Source: a virus
Virus record (IMG/VR): IMGVR_UViG_3300025520_000010
Span: 1-34,098 of that record
Length of the DNA: 34,098 nt
Direction: 5' to 3' (one strand)
Shown here: positions 7,235-15,571 of the stretch, one piece after another
Position numbering within the stretch: position 1 is the first letter of the stretch
Layout: every line of letters begins with the position of its first letter
The notes under the pieces: generated by a model
Database searches by the model: none
What the model was told of the DNA's origin: nothing
The model's input: the letters and a program-made list of their open reading frames with translations, nothing else
Translations under genes and position numbers: made by a program

Positions 7235-7638
7235 TGAACCACGTTAGCGTAAGCTCAGTGCATCACTTTAAACTTTCCGAAGATGAGCTGCAAACAGTCA
7301 AAGAAATAAGCGAGATGTTGATGGAATTAACTCCAGAACAAAGCATTATGCTGAAGGCAACCCATACCGATCCCGAGACAGGGTTGTTGATAGGAACCAG
7401 CGACGAGTTTAGTAGTAGTGGGTTAGGGGTTCCCCTTGTAGCTACTTCGAAAATAGCTTTCTTTAAAGATGCGTTCGTTGTGGGGATTACGCCCGACGGC
7501 TTAACCCGTTATTACGTTAAAGACCCGGCAGATATTCTTAAGCTCCTCAAAATCGTTGACGCTGTCGTTTCGGAAGCTTTCATTGGGGTTACAACCGATG
7601 CAGTGCACGAGATGATGGGAGGTAGCATCAATGGATAA
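7234..7638 (+). CDS. Small tandem paralogue C
   Basis: The start is ATG 7234, sharing its A with the previous stop (TGATG); a GTG at 7231 is the alternative. The 134-residue product has a longer N-terminal acidic helix (SEDELQTVKEISEMLMEL). The family layout follows: PETGLLIGTSDEF, then KIAFFKDAFVVGIT, then ADILKLLKIV, then EAFIGVTTDAVHEM. It is the most diverged of the four. Function is unknown. Confidence 0.62.
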   Translation: MNHVSVSSVHHFKLSEDELQTVKEISEMLMELTPEQSIMLKATHTDPETGLLIGTSDEFSSSGLGVPLVATSKIAFFKDAFVVGITPDGLTRYYVKDPADILKLLKIVDAVVSEAFIGVTTDAVHEMMGGSING

Positions 7639-7981
7639 GTTCAACAAGAATGAAACCCAGCTAATGGATACCAGCGGGAAGGATCCCTATTATGACGACT
7701 CCGCTATTTATGTCCATAAGGAATCCGGACTGAAATTCTGGGTTAGCTATGATCAGCATATCCTGCACGAAACCTGCACCGAGATGCCAAAGCCTAGCAC
7801 CATGACCGTATTGAAGCATGTCTGGGTGGAGGCTTATTACGCCGGTGAGAGCTGCCAGTATTACGTTGAAAACATTGCTGACCTACCAGCACTGGTAAGT
7901 ATCCTGCAAAATACAGAGGGTAGCGAGGTAGCTTTGGTAGCCTCCGAAGATTTTATCAACGCGGGATTACTTAACCTATAG
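7631..7981 (+). CDS. Small tandem paralogue D
   Basis: ATG at 7631 has GGGAGG about eight bases ahead and overlaps the previous gene by eight bases. The 116-residue product has HKESGLKFWV, TVLKHVWVEAYY, ADLPALVSIL and EVALVASEDFINA in order, aligning best with paralogue A. This completes a run of four related genes directly behind the DNA polymerase gene. Function is unknown. Confidence 0.68.
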   Translation: MDKFNKNETQLMDTSGKDPYYDDSAIYVHKESGLKFWVSYDQHILHETCTEMPKPSTMTVLKHVWVEAYYAGESCQYYVENIADLPALVSILQNTEGSEVALVASEDFINAGLLNL

Positions 7982-7992
7982 CAGCTCTCAAA

Positions 7993-8004
7993 CCTATATC
8001 ACTT
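7993..8004 (+). promoter_or_regulatory. Possible early-type promoter (weak match)
   Basis: CCTATATCACTT differs by one base from the CCTATATTAC pattern found ahead of other gene blocks and lies about 45 bases before the start of the gene at 8048. It may allow that gene to be read separately from the polymerase operon. Confidence 0.4.
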
Positions 8005-8047
8005 GGGTACTAAGACTTATCATCTTGTTACCCTTGGAGATTCTGTT

Positions 8048-8374
8048 ATGGCTAAAGTAGTTTTCCTTCGTCAGGAATACGCCGAAGCGACTTACAAAGA
8101 GCACTACGCGGAAGCAGCCGTTTACCTAGCACAGGTAAGAGAATTAAACCAGCGAGCGTTTGACCTGCATGACGAGTACACCAGGTTTTCTGAAGAGAAC
8201 CATAAACTCTTCATGCAAGACCCGCTGGGTCACTCGTTGTCAGATGCAGCTTTAGCCCACGGCGACCGCTGTAATGCCAATATAAAGGAAAGGATTCGGC
8301 TGAAGGCTGAGTCTAGCGAGGCCTTGGACAAGGCTTCTAAAATCCTGACCTGGATTAAAGAAACGTTTAAATGA
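8048..8374 (+). CDS. Small helical (coiled-coil-like) hypothetical protein
   Basis: ATG at 8048 is preferred over the upstream TTG at 8003 because GGAG precedes it by eight bases. The 108-residue product is almost entirely helical by inspection. It is rich in A, E, K and L, with long amphipathic stretches (EAAVYLAQVRELNQRAFDLH and ERIRLKAESSEALDKASKIL). This suggests a coiled coil or helical bundle. It has no signal peptide or recognised family. A bidirectional terminator follows. Confidence 0.62.
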   Translation: MAKVVFLRQEYAEATYKEHYAEAAVYLAQVRELNQRAFDLHDEYTRFSEENHKLFMQDPLGHSLSDAALAHGDRCNANIKERIRLKAESSEALDKASKILTWIKETFK

Positions 8375-8380
8375 ATAATA

Positions 8381-8422
8381 GGAGAGTGGGCTTGCGCCCA
8401 CTCTCCCTTAGTCACGTTCTTT
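8381..8422. terminator. Convergent terminator hairpin
   Basis: A perfect 11-bp stem, GGAGAGTGGGC (8381-8391) with GCCCACTCTCC (8396-8406), has a TTGC loop. A T-rich stretch begins about 13 bases further on (plus strand). It lies between converging genes and can serve the plus-strand transcript; the minus-strand side lacks a clear T run. Confidence 0.7.
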
Positions 8423-8426
8423 TTTT

Positions 8427-9530
8427 TTATCCCAAGTTTTCTTCATTCAGCTTATGCACCAACATGGCCAACTCGTAGAACCAGCCTTTGAAGTAGGCTT
8501 CAGGAACCCGACCCAAGTTCTGAATGCGGTACGGGTGTGTGCGAGCAATCATGGTATTAACGTCACCAGCCTTATACCCACCCTTATTACAGAAGGTCAA
8601 GTAGATAGCCAACAGCTTCAAGATAGCAGGTTCCCAAATCCACATGGTCTGAGCAAAGACAGCGTTGTTACCCGCTCTGACGTAGTTGAAGTAAGGTTCC
8701 GTGTAGATGCTGATGATGGCCTTCAGGAAGTGATCAAAGCTAACCAGACGACGGTTGCTATAGAACTTAACCAAGTGTTCAATCAGCTCACCGTAGAACC
8801 GCTGGTCGTTGGCCAGGGTAAAGACTACCCGATCAGTCTTTATTAATTCCTCACTGGGGACACCATTTATAACGTGCTCATACAACACGTTGATGACGCT
8901 CAGCTGGTTATGCATAAGCTGCGCATAGACGAAAGGGTACTGGGCGATGTAGGCTCCGGGACCAGCGTCACGTTCACGATTAAGTTTCTGATATACCCAC
9001 CATCCTACTGCCAACTCTACGAGATCCACACCCATGATAGCCAAGTCACCAATGGCTGATTGAATGTAGTTAACGGGTTTGGTCACGTTGTGCTTGTAGC
9101 CGTGAGAGGTGATGGTAGAACACAGCGGTACCACTGGACGTAGTTTATCCAGGTCCAAGGTTGATTCATCATAAACCTTGGTGTTGTCAATCAGGCACCA
9201 GTGCTCTCGGGTGTTGTTCCGATAGAACCCATCACTGATTGCTTGACCCACTCGGTTCGGGGAAGTAATCTTGAACTGAGTACATAATGAATATGCTCGT
9301 AGCCGCGTGTATTCAACGACGTACTTCAAATCCCACTCTTTGTTAATACTGAGCTGGTGAAGAAGCCCAACCAGAATGTGCTCGTTTTCAACGTTAAAAG
9401 GTTGATCCGCAGTCCATTCAAGGAACGCGTTTCGGTTGAAGTCAGTTTGTCGACGCATGTTCCCGACTTCCGGAAACCGGAGTAGTGCGTAGTTCGTATT
9501 GGACGGTACAGGAAACGATAAGGTTCTCAT
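8427..9530 (-). CDS. Minus-strand hypothetical protein, possibly virion
   Basis: This 367-residue protein is transcribed against the surrounding early genes, starting at ATG 9530. It is rich in aromatic and polar residues, with no signal peptide and no clear transmembrane segment. One hydrophobic helix is visible in the middle (GDLAIMGVDLVELAVGWWVY) and another near residue 310 (AILKLLAIYLTFCN). No enzyme motif is seen. In phiKZ-like genomes isolated minus-strand genes among early genes are often late virion genes, which is the best guess here, but it is not demonstrated. The ribosome-binding site is weak. Confidence 0.7.
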   Translation of the reverse strand: MRTLSFPVPSNTNYALLRFPEVGNMRRQTDFNRNAFLEWTADQPFNVENEHILVGLLHQLSINKEWDLKYVVEYTRLRAYSLCTQFKITSPNRVGQAISDGFYRNNTREHWCLIDNTKVYDESTLDLDKLRPVVPLCSTITSHGYKHNVTKPVNYIQSAIGDLAIMGVDLVELAVGWWVYQKLNRERDAGPGAYIAQYPFVYAQLMHNQLSVINVLYEHVINGVPSEELIKTDRVVFTLANDQRFYGELIEHLVKFYSNRRLVSFDHFLKAIISIYTEPYFNYVRAGNNAVFAQTMWIWEPAILKLLAIYLTFCNKGGYKAGDVNTMIARTHPYRIQNLGRVPEAYFKGWFYELAMLVHKLNEENLG

Positions 9531-9576
9531 AACTAGTTATTTCCATGTGTCGTTCTATTCTATACACACACTAATA

Positions 9577-9596
9577 TTCCGGGCGAGATCCCGGAA
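9577..9596. promoter_or_regulatory. Hairpin in the divergent region ahead of chmA
   Basis: A perfect inverted repeat, TTCCGGG (9577-9583) with CCCGGAA (9590-9596), has a 6-base loop. It stands between the divergent starts at 9530 and 9801. It is upstream of the early promoter motif at 9697, so it is not in that transcript. It could be an operator or a block to read-through. It has no T run. Confidence 0.35.
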
Positions 9597-9696
9597 AGTC
9601 CAGAGTGCGTTTAGTAAATTTGGGCTAAGAGTTTAAAGCTGCTATAGCATTCCAGCCGGTTGAGGTGGAAAGTTACAGTAGCTAAATAATTTGAGG

Positions 9697-9709
9697 CCTA
9701 TATTACTAG
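9697..9709 (+). promoter_or_regulatory. Early-type promoter of the chimallin-like gene
   Basis: CCTATATTACTAG contains the exact TATATTAC element known for phiKZ early promoters. It lies about 92 bases ahead of the start codon, so the transcript would have a leader of about 85-90 bases containing GTGTA/TACAC (a small hairpin near 9732-9745) and the palindrome TTTCTTAAGAAA just before the ribosome-binding site. Confidence 0.78.
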
Positions 9710-9800
9710 TACGAATCGAAGATAGAAATGTGTGTAGGCATACACCTAGCGATTCTGCTATCAGTCACCCTTTCTTAAGAAAAGATGGAGTTCTACTTTT

Positions 9801-11786
9801 ATGGCCGTTCAATCCAACCGCAACAAAGGCTCCAGCGCAAGCTGGGATGGTAAAGATGGTAGTGCTGTAGAGTTCTCCGCCCTGTCGGATCTCTTCAATA
9901 CTCCTTCCATGTCGTCCGACAACCGCCAACTGCCGGAAGTCGATGAGGTCATCGAGATCCTCAAGAAGGGCTACACCGCGATGGCCGAGTCGACCATCCA
10001 GCCGGCCCAACGCGCGATCATCCCGACTGTCGACAAAGTGTCGCCGGTTATCAGCTCCACCCTGCCTGGCCTGGTCATGCACCGCATCGTCGGCCAAAGC
10101 GTCTGGGTCATGCTGGCACTGTTCTCCAACAAAGACAACGCCATCGCGACCGAAACCGTTCAAGTTCTGCAGCCTATGGGCATGCCGCACAAGACCTCGG
10201 TCCTGCTGACCCCGACCAACTACTTCACCCACGAGCTGGTCGACAGCCTGAAGAAGCACTTCAAGCAACTGCTGGAAACTCAGGGCCTGAAAGGCGACGT
10301 CGAGATCATCAACCTGATGACCGAAGACCTGGAAATGCTGAACCACTCCCAGGCCGGCGAACTGAAAGAGCGTCCTCAGCGCATCGCCAACTACCTGAAA
10401 GGCGAATGGGAAACCGCGGTCTTCTGCAAACTGTCGACCGAGTACCCGAAGCACAAGCAACAACTGCCTTCGCCGTTCAAAGATCCTGATGCACCGTACG
10501 GCAAAGACGGCTGGGCTGAAGCACGCGTTTCGGCGATCGACAACAAGGTATCGAAAGCTGGTACCCTGATGCCGTCGAACATGGAACTGGTGATCTCGAC
10601 CACCAACAACCCGAACAGCAACAACAGCAACCAGAACAACCCGAACTCGAAAGGGATCGTGCGCGCTCTGGCCACCGTTCAGCTGTCGGCGATCAGCTAC
10701 CAAATGCACATGCAGAACATCGCGGCGATCTCCCAGGCCGGCGGTCAAGCTGATGCTATCCAGGCGTTCCTGGGTATCAACGGCGGCATGTACATGAACG
10801 GCTACCGTCCGCTGCACCCGGTCATCACTCTCGACCACGCCAACGCGGAAGAGATGATGAACTACAACAACGGCCTGTTCCCGCACTACTACGCGCTGTT
10901 CGCGTTGATGTGCACCAACACCGACTACATCTTCACTGAACCACTGCGTCGCGCCAACGTCGGCTCCCGGGGTAACCTGAGCTCCTTCGAACCGCGCATC
11001 GAAGGTCTGATCGCCCAGGTCTACACCGGTGCTCGTCCACAAATGGATGAGAAAACCATCCTGGACACCGAAGCGGTCAACAAGTGGATCCATCAGAACA
11101 TCTCGCCGAACGCTCTGTTCCGCAGCAACGTGATCCTGGGCGGCCTGTCGTCCCCGGTGAACAAGCACCTGGAAGTTCTGTCGGATCCGGTTCTGGCCAA
11201 TCGTCAGTCGGCGGTACAAGCCATGATCGCGGTATTGGACGCAATGTCCAAAGGTCGCTTCTCGCAACTGGTTGCTGAAAACGTCAACGCCAAGAAAGGC
11301 TGGAAACCGGGCGACGTCGCGCTGCACCGGACCAAGATGATCGCGGTGAACGGTCTCGCGAAGAACCCACAAGGTCGCGAGCTGAACACCCTGGAAGTCG
11401 ACGAGATGTACCTGGGCACCCACAAAGGTAAGGCTGGTCTGCAACAGTCCATGAACTACCTGGGCGTGCTGTACGGCACCAACAACGAAGAAGTGCGTTC
11501 GCGTTGCCAGAAGCTGCGTATCGAAATGACCACCGGTCTCTTCGATGGCCACGTGCACATCAACAACTTCGGTTACTCCTGCGTCTGGGATCCGCATTTG
11601 ATGGCTGTTATCGGTGCCGCTCTGTCGGAAATCGGTACCCTGAACGTTGCGAACACCTACAGCTCGATGCGTCCGAACAACATGGCGTTCATGCCAATGG
11701 CTGGCCTGCAAACCGTTACCTCGGTCGGCAGCGCCAACAACATGAACATCCTGGGTGGTTTCGGTAACGGCGGGATCTGGGGCTAA
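9801..11786 (+). CDS. chmA: Chimallin-like major phage-nucleus shell protein (ChmA)
   Basis: This 661-residue protein has the strongest host-like codon use of the window, which marks a very abundant product. It lies directly ahead of the RNA polymerase beta' N-terminal gene, as phiKZ gp54 (chimallin) lies ahead of gp55. It has an exact early promoter element. ChmA self-assembles into the proteinaceous shell that encloses replicating phage DNA. Visible features are a polar N-terminal tail (1-20), an Asn/Ser/Pro-rich linker (about 269-285), and a Met/Asn/Gly-rich C-terminal tail ending MNILGGFGNGGIWG, which fits the flexible terminal segments that join ChmA subunits. Identification rests on position, length and expression signature. 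A capsid protein is the main alternative, but the phiKZ capsid gene is in a different neighbourhood. GGAG precedes the start by ten bases. Confidence 0.78.
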   Translation: MAVQSNRNKGSSASWDGKDGSAVEFSALSDLFNTPSMSSDNRQLPEVDEVIEILKKGYTAMAESTIQPAQRAIIPTVDKVSPVISSTLPGLVMHRIVGQSVWVMLALFSNKDNAIATETVQVLQPMGMPHKTSVLLTPTNYFTHELVDSLKKHFKQLLETQGLKGDVEIINLMTEDLEMLNHSQAGELKERPQRIANYLKGEWETAVFCKLSTEYPKHKQQLPSPFKDPDAPYGKDGWAEARVSAIDNKVSKAGTLMPSNMELVISTTNNPNSNNSNQNNPNSKGIVRALATVQLSAISYQMHMQNIAAISQAGGQADAIQAFLGINGGMYMNGYRPLHPVITLDHANAEEMMNYNNGLFPHYYALFALMCTNTDYIFTEPLRRANVGSRGNLSSFEPRIEGLIAQVYTGARPQMDEKTILDTEAVNKWIHQNISPNALFRSNVILGGLSSPVNKHLEVLSDPVLANRQSAVQAMIAVLDAMSKGRFSQLVAENVNAKKGWKPGDVALHRTKMIAVNGLAKNPQGRELNTLEVDEMYLGTHKGKAGLQQSMNYLGVLYGTNNEEVRSRCQKLRIEMTTGLFDGHVHINNFGYSCVWDPHLMAVIGAALSEIGTLNVANTYSSMRPNNMAFMPMAGLQTVTSVGSANNMNILGGFGNGGIWG

Positions 11787-11809
11787 GTAACATGCGGTAA
11801 TTGAGTAGT

Positions 11810-11852
11810 GGGTTAGGGGGCTTCGGTCCCCTAACCCCTATTCTTCTTTTTT
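11810..11852 (+). terminator. UUCG-loop terminator after chmA
   Basis: GGGTTAGGGG (11810-11819) pairs with CCCCTAACCC (11828-11837), closed by a CTTCGG tetraloop motif and followed by TTCTTCTTTTTT. No early-type promoter motif is seen between it and the next gene, so partial read-through may feed the polymerase subunit at a lower level. Confidence 0.85.
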
Positions 11853-11872
11853 GAATTTCAGGAGTTAGCTTT

Positions 11873-13528
11873 ATGTTTGTACCCAACTTAACTCCCAGTA
11901 ATGAACTCGCGATTCAGATGTTGACGCGGTTCAGTGAAGAGAACCTGGATCCCATGCCATGGTTCGCACGGTTCGCCAGTAATCTGACTTCATCGTTAGA
12001 AGACGATCCGCAATTCTCTAAACCGTTGTATCCGGATTTCCCTGACTATAACCACATGCATGATACCAGCCGGTTGAAACATGTGTACCTGAACGACTTC
12101 GACTTTAACTTGGAAGAAGATCGTGAACGGTTGGCGCGGATTACCCGGATGGAGTTCGAAGAGAACTCTTTTGAGACAGTCGCCAAGTGTCAGTACGGTT
12201 GTACGAAAGGTAACTACCTGCTTAATAGTGGACGGGTATGTAAGAAGTGCAATACTCCGGTCGAGATCTTTCTAAACGAGGGTGAAGATACCCGCGTCTG
12301 GTTGAAATGTCCGGAAGGGGTCGAGAAGTTCATCAACATTGGCTTCTTTACTACGTTCTTCAACAACATCCTGATTGCTAACCCCAGTCCTTCTATTTCG
12401 GTGCCTCGGTTCTTTGTTGACCCGATTTATCGTGCTGAGCAAAAGAAGAAGCGTAACGGCTCCAACATTGCGCTGAACCAACTGCTGCAAGATTTGAAGA
12501 TTACACAGATCAACCTCAACACGTTCTACCAGAACTGCGACGCGATTATGGAATACATTCTGGTCGGTAAGGGGGCTCGTTACTCCAAGCTGAAGAAGGA
12601 TGGTCCTGAAGCGCTGGCAATGTACCACAAGTTCAAAGAGATTGCGTTCTGCGATTACATCAAAGTTCCAGCTCGTTATTGCGTAGTCCTTGAAAAGACT
12701 GGCAAAGAAGTACTGAGTTATAAGCACCACCCCGAGACAGCTAAGCTTTATCACGCCATTGCAGACACTGCGAAAAGTAATGCTCTGGTGAAGATGAGTG
12801 CTAAAGACCTGTTGAAGAACGTTGATATCGTCGGTAAGAACTTGGTAGCCCTCAGCGACCAATACCGTGAGATCAACAACCCGAAAGGGATCTTTAACAA
12901 GCCAGGGATCAACCGTAAGCACGTTTGTGCGGGTCCAGTCCCTGTAACCGGCAGATCGGTTATTACGTCTCAAACTGGTATCATCAACGCTGATGAGATC
13001 ATGGTACCTTGGAAGCTCATGAATCAGATGTACGAAACACCGATTCTGAGTTACCTGTACCGCCAAGGTTATACCCCGGTTAAAGCAAAACTGTTACACC
13101 GCCGGGCGTCGTACGAGATTGTACCTGAAGTTGATGCGTTCTTCCGTGATGCGGAAGAGGGTCGCAAGATGATCATGCTTGCGGGTCGTAACCCATCGAT
13201 TGAATATTTGAGTCGTAAAGGGTTCTTCCCTCGTGTTAACCGAGATCTGACAGATGAAAGTGTCAAGATCCCGATTACAGGCACCCGGGAATTCAACGCC
13301 GACTTCGACGGCGATCAGATGTACTTGATCGGGCTTATGGATAATGAGTCCAAGGCGAAGGCATACGGAGCGTGGGGGCACCACCAGGTACTCGATCGTA
13401 ACGAGCCTTTTAAAGTCAGTCGTTATGCCGGTCAGACGGTTACAACACAGATGAACCTTAACACTATGTTGATGCAAACACCGTTGATGACCAGCTTGCC
13501 GGAGGGACAGGTCTTTGAACAGCGCTGA
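11873..13528 (+). CDS. Non-virion RNA polymerase, beta' N-terminal subunit (phiKZ gp55-like)
   Basis: This 551-residue protein contains the universal active-site motif of multisubunit RNA polymerases, N475-A-D-F-D-G-D, whose three Asp bind catalytic magnesium. Near the N-terminus C106, C110, C123 and C126 (CxxxC...CxxC) resemble the first zinc site of beta'. The frame stops about 70 residues after the active site, so the rest of beta' must be separate; it is found at 26526-28541. This split is characteristic of phiKZ-like polymerases. Five subunits form the phiKZ non-virion enzyme, which transcribes middle and late genes without a bacterial sigma. AGGAG lies eight bases before the ATG. Confidence 0.9.
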   Translation: MFVPNLTPSNELAIQMLTRFSEENLDPMPWFARFASNLTSSLEDDPQFSKPLYPDFPDYNHMHDTSRLKHVYLNDFDFNLEEDRERLARITRMEFEENSFETVAKCQYGCTKGNYLLNSGRVCKKCNTPVEIFLNEGEDTRVWLKCPEGVEKFINIGFFTTFFNNILIANPSPSISVPRFFVDPIYRAEQKKKRNGSNIALNQLLQDLKITQINLNTFYQNCDAIMEYILVGKGARYSKLKKDGPEALAMYHKFKEIAFCDYIKVPARYCVVLEKTGKEVLSYKHHPETAKLYHAIADTAKSNALVKMSAKDLLKNVDIVGKNLVALSDQYREINNPKGIFNKPGINRKHVCAGPVPVTGRSVITSQTGIINADEIMVPWKLMNQMYETPILSYLYRQGYTPVKAKLLHRRASYEIVPEVDAFFRDAEEGRKMIMLAGRNPSIEYLSRKGFFPRVNRDLTDESVKIPITGTREFNADFDGDQMYLIGLMDNESKAKAYGAWGHHQVLDRNEPFKVSRYAGQTVTTQMNLNTMLMQTPLMTSLPEGQVFEQR

Positions 13529-14153
13529 TGCTTTTAGTTTCTCCATCTCGGGTAGCCATACTGAGAGCTCCATCAACCGTTATGCCGATTACCTGAACCG
13601 TGCTAATACGGTATTGGGCCGCTTCGGAGGTTGGCTGGGGGATCAAGCAACACGCAACATGGAGTCATTTGATAACTTCCTCAGTTCTCGTGCTTGGGAA
13701 ATGGGTAAGCGACTCTTGAGCAAGGATGACGGTGAGTTTGTTGGCCGTTATTCGATTGGTTACTTGGGTAGTGTTAATGCCCAGCAGCAAGCTGATGGTT
13801 ACATGCGTGATGTGATCATGGCTAACCCTATCATCCAGCAGTTGTATCTGGATGGTGAGGTAAATGGTTACGATGGTGAGTTCAGTCACTTCTGCTCTGG
13901 CATTGGCGCTGACAACTTGATCTGGCGCCGGATGTTTGACGGCGTGGTTAACCTGACCAAGGAAGAGGAAGTAAACCGTTTGTCTCGAGTGTCGTACAAC
14001 GACTCGGCAGTTGGCAAGTACAGCTATCGTGATAAAGTGTACGCACACAAGACTCATGCGGCGAGCAACCACCACATCGCTACGACTCAGTTCGACATCA
14101 CATCGAGCAAAGGTCTCAAGCGAACGTCGTTCCTGGATCTGGAAGAAGAGTAA
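13515..14153 (+). CDS. Hypothetical protein overlapping the beta' gene
   Basis: TTG at 13515 is the likely start, with GGAGGG eight bases upstream; it overlaps the end of the polymerase gene by 14 bases in another frame. The 212-residue product has no polymerase motif. It contains Gly- and aromatic-rich stretches (RFGGWLGDQ, GRYSIGYLGS) and an acidic end (FLDLEEE). Translational coupling suggests a functional link to the polymerase subunit, possibly as the phiKZ gp56 counterpart by position. Function is unknown. Confidence 0.65.
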   Translation: MNSADAFSFSISGSHTESSINRYADYLNRANTVLGRFGGWLGDQATRNMESFDNFLSSRAWEMGKRLLSKDDGEFVGRYSIGYLGSVNAQQQADGYMRDVIMANPIIQQLYLDGEVNGYDGEFSHFCSGIGADNLIWRRMFDGVVNLTKEEEVNRLSRVSYNDSAVGKYSYRDKVYAHKTHAASNHHIATTQFDITSSKGLKRTSFLDLEEE

Positions 14154-14164
14154 CCTTTAAAGGA

Positions 14165-14215
14165 CAGGTGAGGGGTAACACCCTCACTTGCCTGACTCTC
14201 TTTTCTTTTTTCTTT
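14165..14215 (+). terminator. Terminator after the beta' N-terminal operon
   Basis: GTGAGGG (14168-14174) pairs with CCCTCAC (14181-14187). The stem extends through CAGG/CCTG with a bulge, and a long T/C-rich tail follows. Confidence 0.7.
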
Positions 14216-14252
14216 CTTCTTATAGAGGGTACTTTTTTATTAGGAGTCATCT

Positions 14253-14660
14253 ATGGCCCGGTTTTGCATTGCGACAATGGATACCCGCAGCGGGTGGGAA
14301 ACTGAATCCCCACTGAATGCTATTTCGTTACACACCACTTATTTCTTTGCTGCGCGTGAGAACCAGGACAAGTTACTGGGCAACGTCCCTAACTTCTACG
14401 GACTCTGGCAGCAGTACGGCGAAACCCCAGAACGGTTGAGAGACAATCTTAAGACCATCTTTACTGACTACATGAAAGAGCAGTTTGATGAAGTGCTCAT
14501 TGAAGTCATTAAGCAAAATATCACTGGGCAGACAAATAACTACAGGCTAATATTGACCGGCAAGATTGTGGTCGATAGCGCCGTTTACGACTTGGCTGAA
14601 ACCATCCTGGTTACTGGCGAGTTTTATAAAGTCTTAACTAATGAGAGATTGAAACAATGA
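14253..14660 (+). CDS. Small hypothetical protein
   Basis: This 135-residue protein has AGGAG ahead of ATG 14253. It starts MARFCIATMDTRSGWETE and contains alternating strand and helix segments. Its stop overlaps the next ATG (ATGA), so it is translationally coupled to the abundant 296-residue protein that follows. No early promoter motif is seen in the 90 bases upstream. Function is unknown. Confidence 0.65.
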   Translation: MARFCIATMDTRSGWETESPLNAISLHTTYFFAARENQDKLLGNVPNFYGLWQQYGETPERLRDNLKTIFTDYMKEQFDEVLIEVIKQNITGQTNNYRLILTGKIVVDSAVYDLAETILVTGEFYKVLTNERLKQ

Positions 14661-15547
14661 ACGAACTGATGCGCAACCAAATCATCGAGAACGACCTGGG
14701 CTGGGCCAAGAACATCAAAGTGACCGAAGTCGACGGCAAGCTCATGATGGGTAACCCCGGTGAGGATCTTCCGTTCAACGTCTCTCACGTCATGAAAGAA
14801 GAAGAGTTCGTCAAGAAGTGGATGCTGGCCTTTGCGGTGGGTTCCCGTCTGGGCGTCAACTACTTCAACCAGGGTGAATGGTTCAGTTTCTCCTACGGCG
14901 GTACCCGGGCTGTATTGATTGTCGGCCTGAACCCTACCACCGGCGCGTATGAGCCTGTCTTTGCTGTTCCTCCGTTGACTACCATCAACCTGACCAAAGA
15001 AGACCGTGAGAAGCTTCGTCTGGCCGCTGGGGTGATGCACGCTAACAGCGAAGATGCTTCCAAGAAGAACGACATCAACGCCAACTTGTCGGTGGCCAAC
15101 ACCCTGGCTGACGAGCGTATCGGTCTCGAAGCTGAACCAATGGAAATGAGCGACCTGGTTCGTCCAGAGTTCTTTGCCAAGTACAAGATCATTCCGGAAG
15201 TAGAACGTGGCATCTACTACATCCGTGACGTGGTTCGTGGTCAGAAGCTGACTGACAGTAACGGCAAGGTTGTTCGTCCAGGTTTGGATACCAAGATTGA
15301 AGACCTCGATCGCGCCCGCAAAATCCTGACCCGTGATCACCTCGGTAAACAGGTTACTACCGAGGAGTACAAGTTCCTTCACGAACTGAGCCTGGGTACC
15401 TTTGTTATCGAAGGTAAAGAAGGTGTTGACTACATCACCGACGGCAGTGATGCTGAGATTGAAGCCGGTGCAGGACCAGTCAATAAAGAAACACAGCAGG
15501 TCCAATCTACAGTACAGAAAGCGCCAGATTCGCCATTTGAGTGTTAA
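14657..15547 (+). CDS. Abundantly expressed hypothetical protein with acidic tail
   Basis: This 296-residue protein uses strongly host-like codons, unlike the genes on both sides, so it is probably abundant. It has no enzyme motif, signal peptide or membrane segment. A central segment (about 75-115) is beta-rich (FSFSYGGTRAVLIVGLNP), and the later part is charged and helical. The C-terminal 30 residues look disordered and end APDSPFEC, resembling the end of the tubulin (ADDGFC). It lies in an operon with a phosphoesterase and a probable single-strand nucleic-acid-binding protein. A role in DNA or RNA handling in the phage nucleus is a guess. Confidence 0.68.
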   Translation: MNELMRNQIIENDLGWAKNIKVTEVDGKLMMGNPGEDLPFNVSHVMKEEEFVKKWMLAFAVGSRLGVNYFNQGEWFSFSYGGTRAVLIVGLNPTTGAYEPVFAVPPLTTINLTKEDREKLRLAAGVMHANSEDASKKNDINANLSVANTLADERIGLEAEPMEMSDLVRPEFFAKYKIIPEVERGIYYIRDVVRGQKLTDSNGKVVRPGLDTKIEDLDRARKILTRDHLGKQVTTEEYKFLHELSLGTFVIEGKEGVDYITDGSDAEIEAGAGPVNKETQQVQSTVQKAPDSPFEC

Positions 15548-15571
15548 GGGTTTAGGGTAAGGGGATTACCG

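Noticed and set aside
9765-11711. 648-codon open frame on the minus strand opposite the chimallin-like gene
   Set aside because: It mirrors the host-adapted codons of the plus-strand gene, has repetitive V/H/R/D-rich composition, and lacks a ribosome-binding site. The plus-strand gene has promoter, start and terminator.
9801-11786. Major capsid protein instead of chimallin
   Set aside because: High expression would fit either, but the early promoter element, the position before the beta' active-site gene and the Gly/Asn/Met-rich tail favour chimallin. It is kept as an alternative only.
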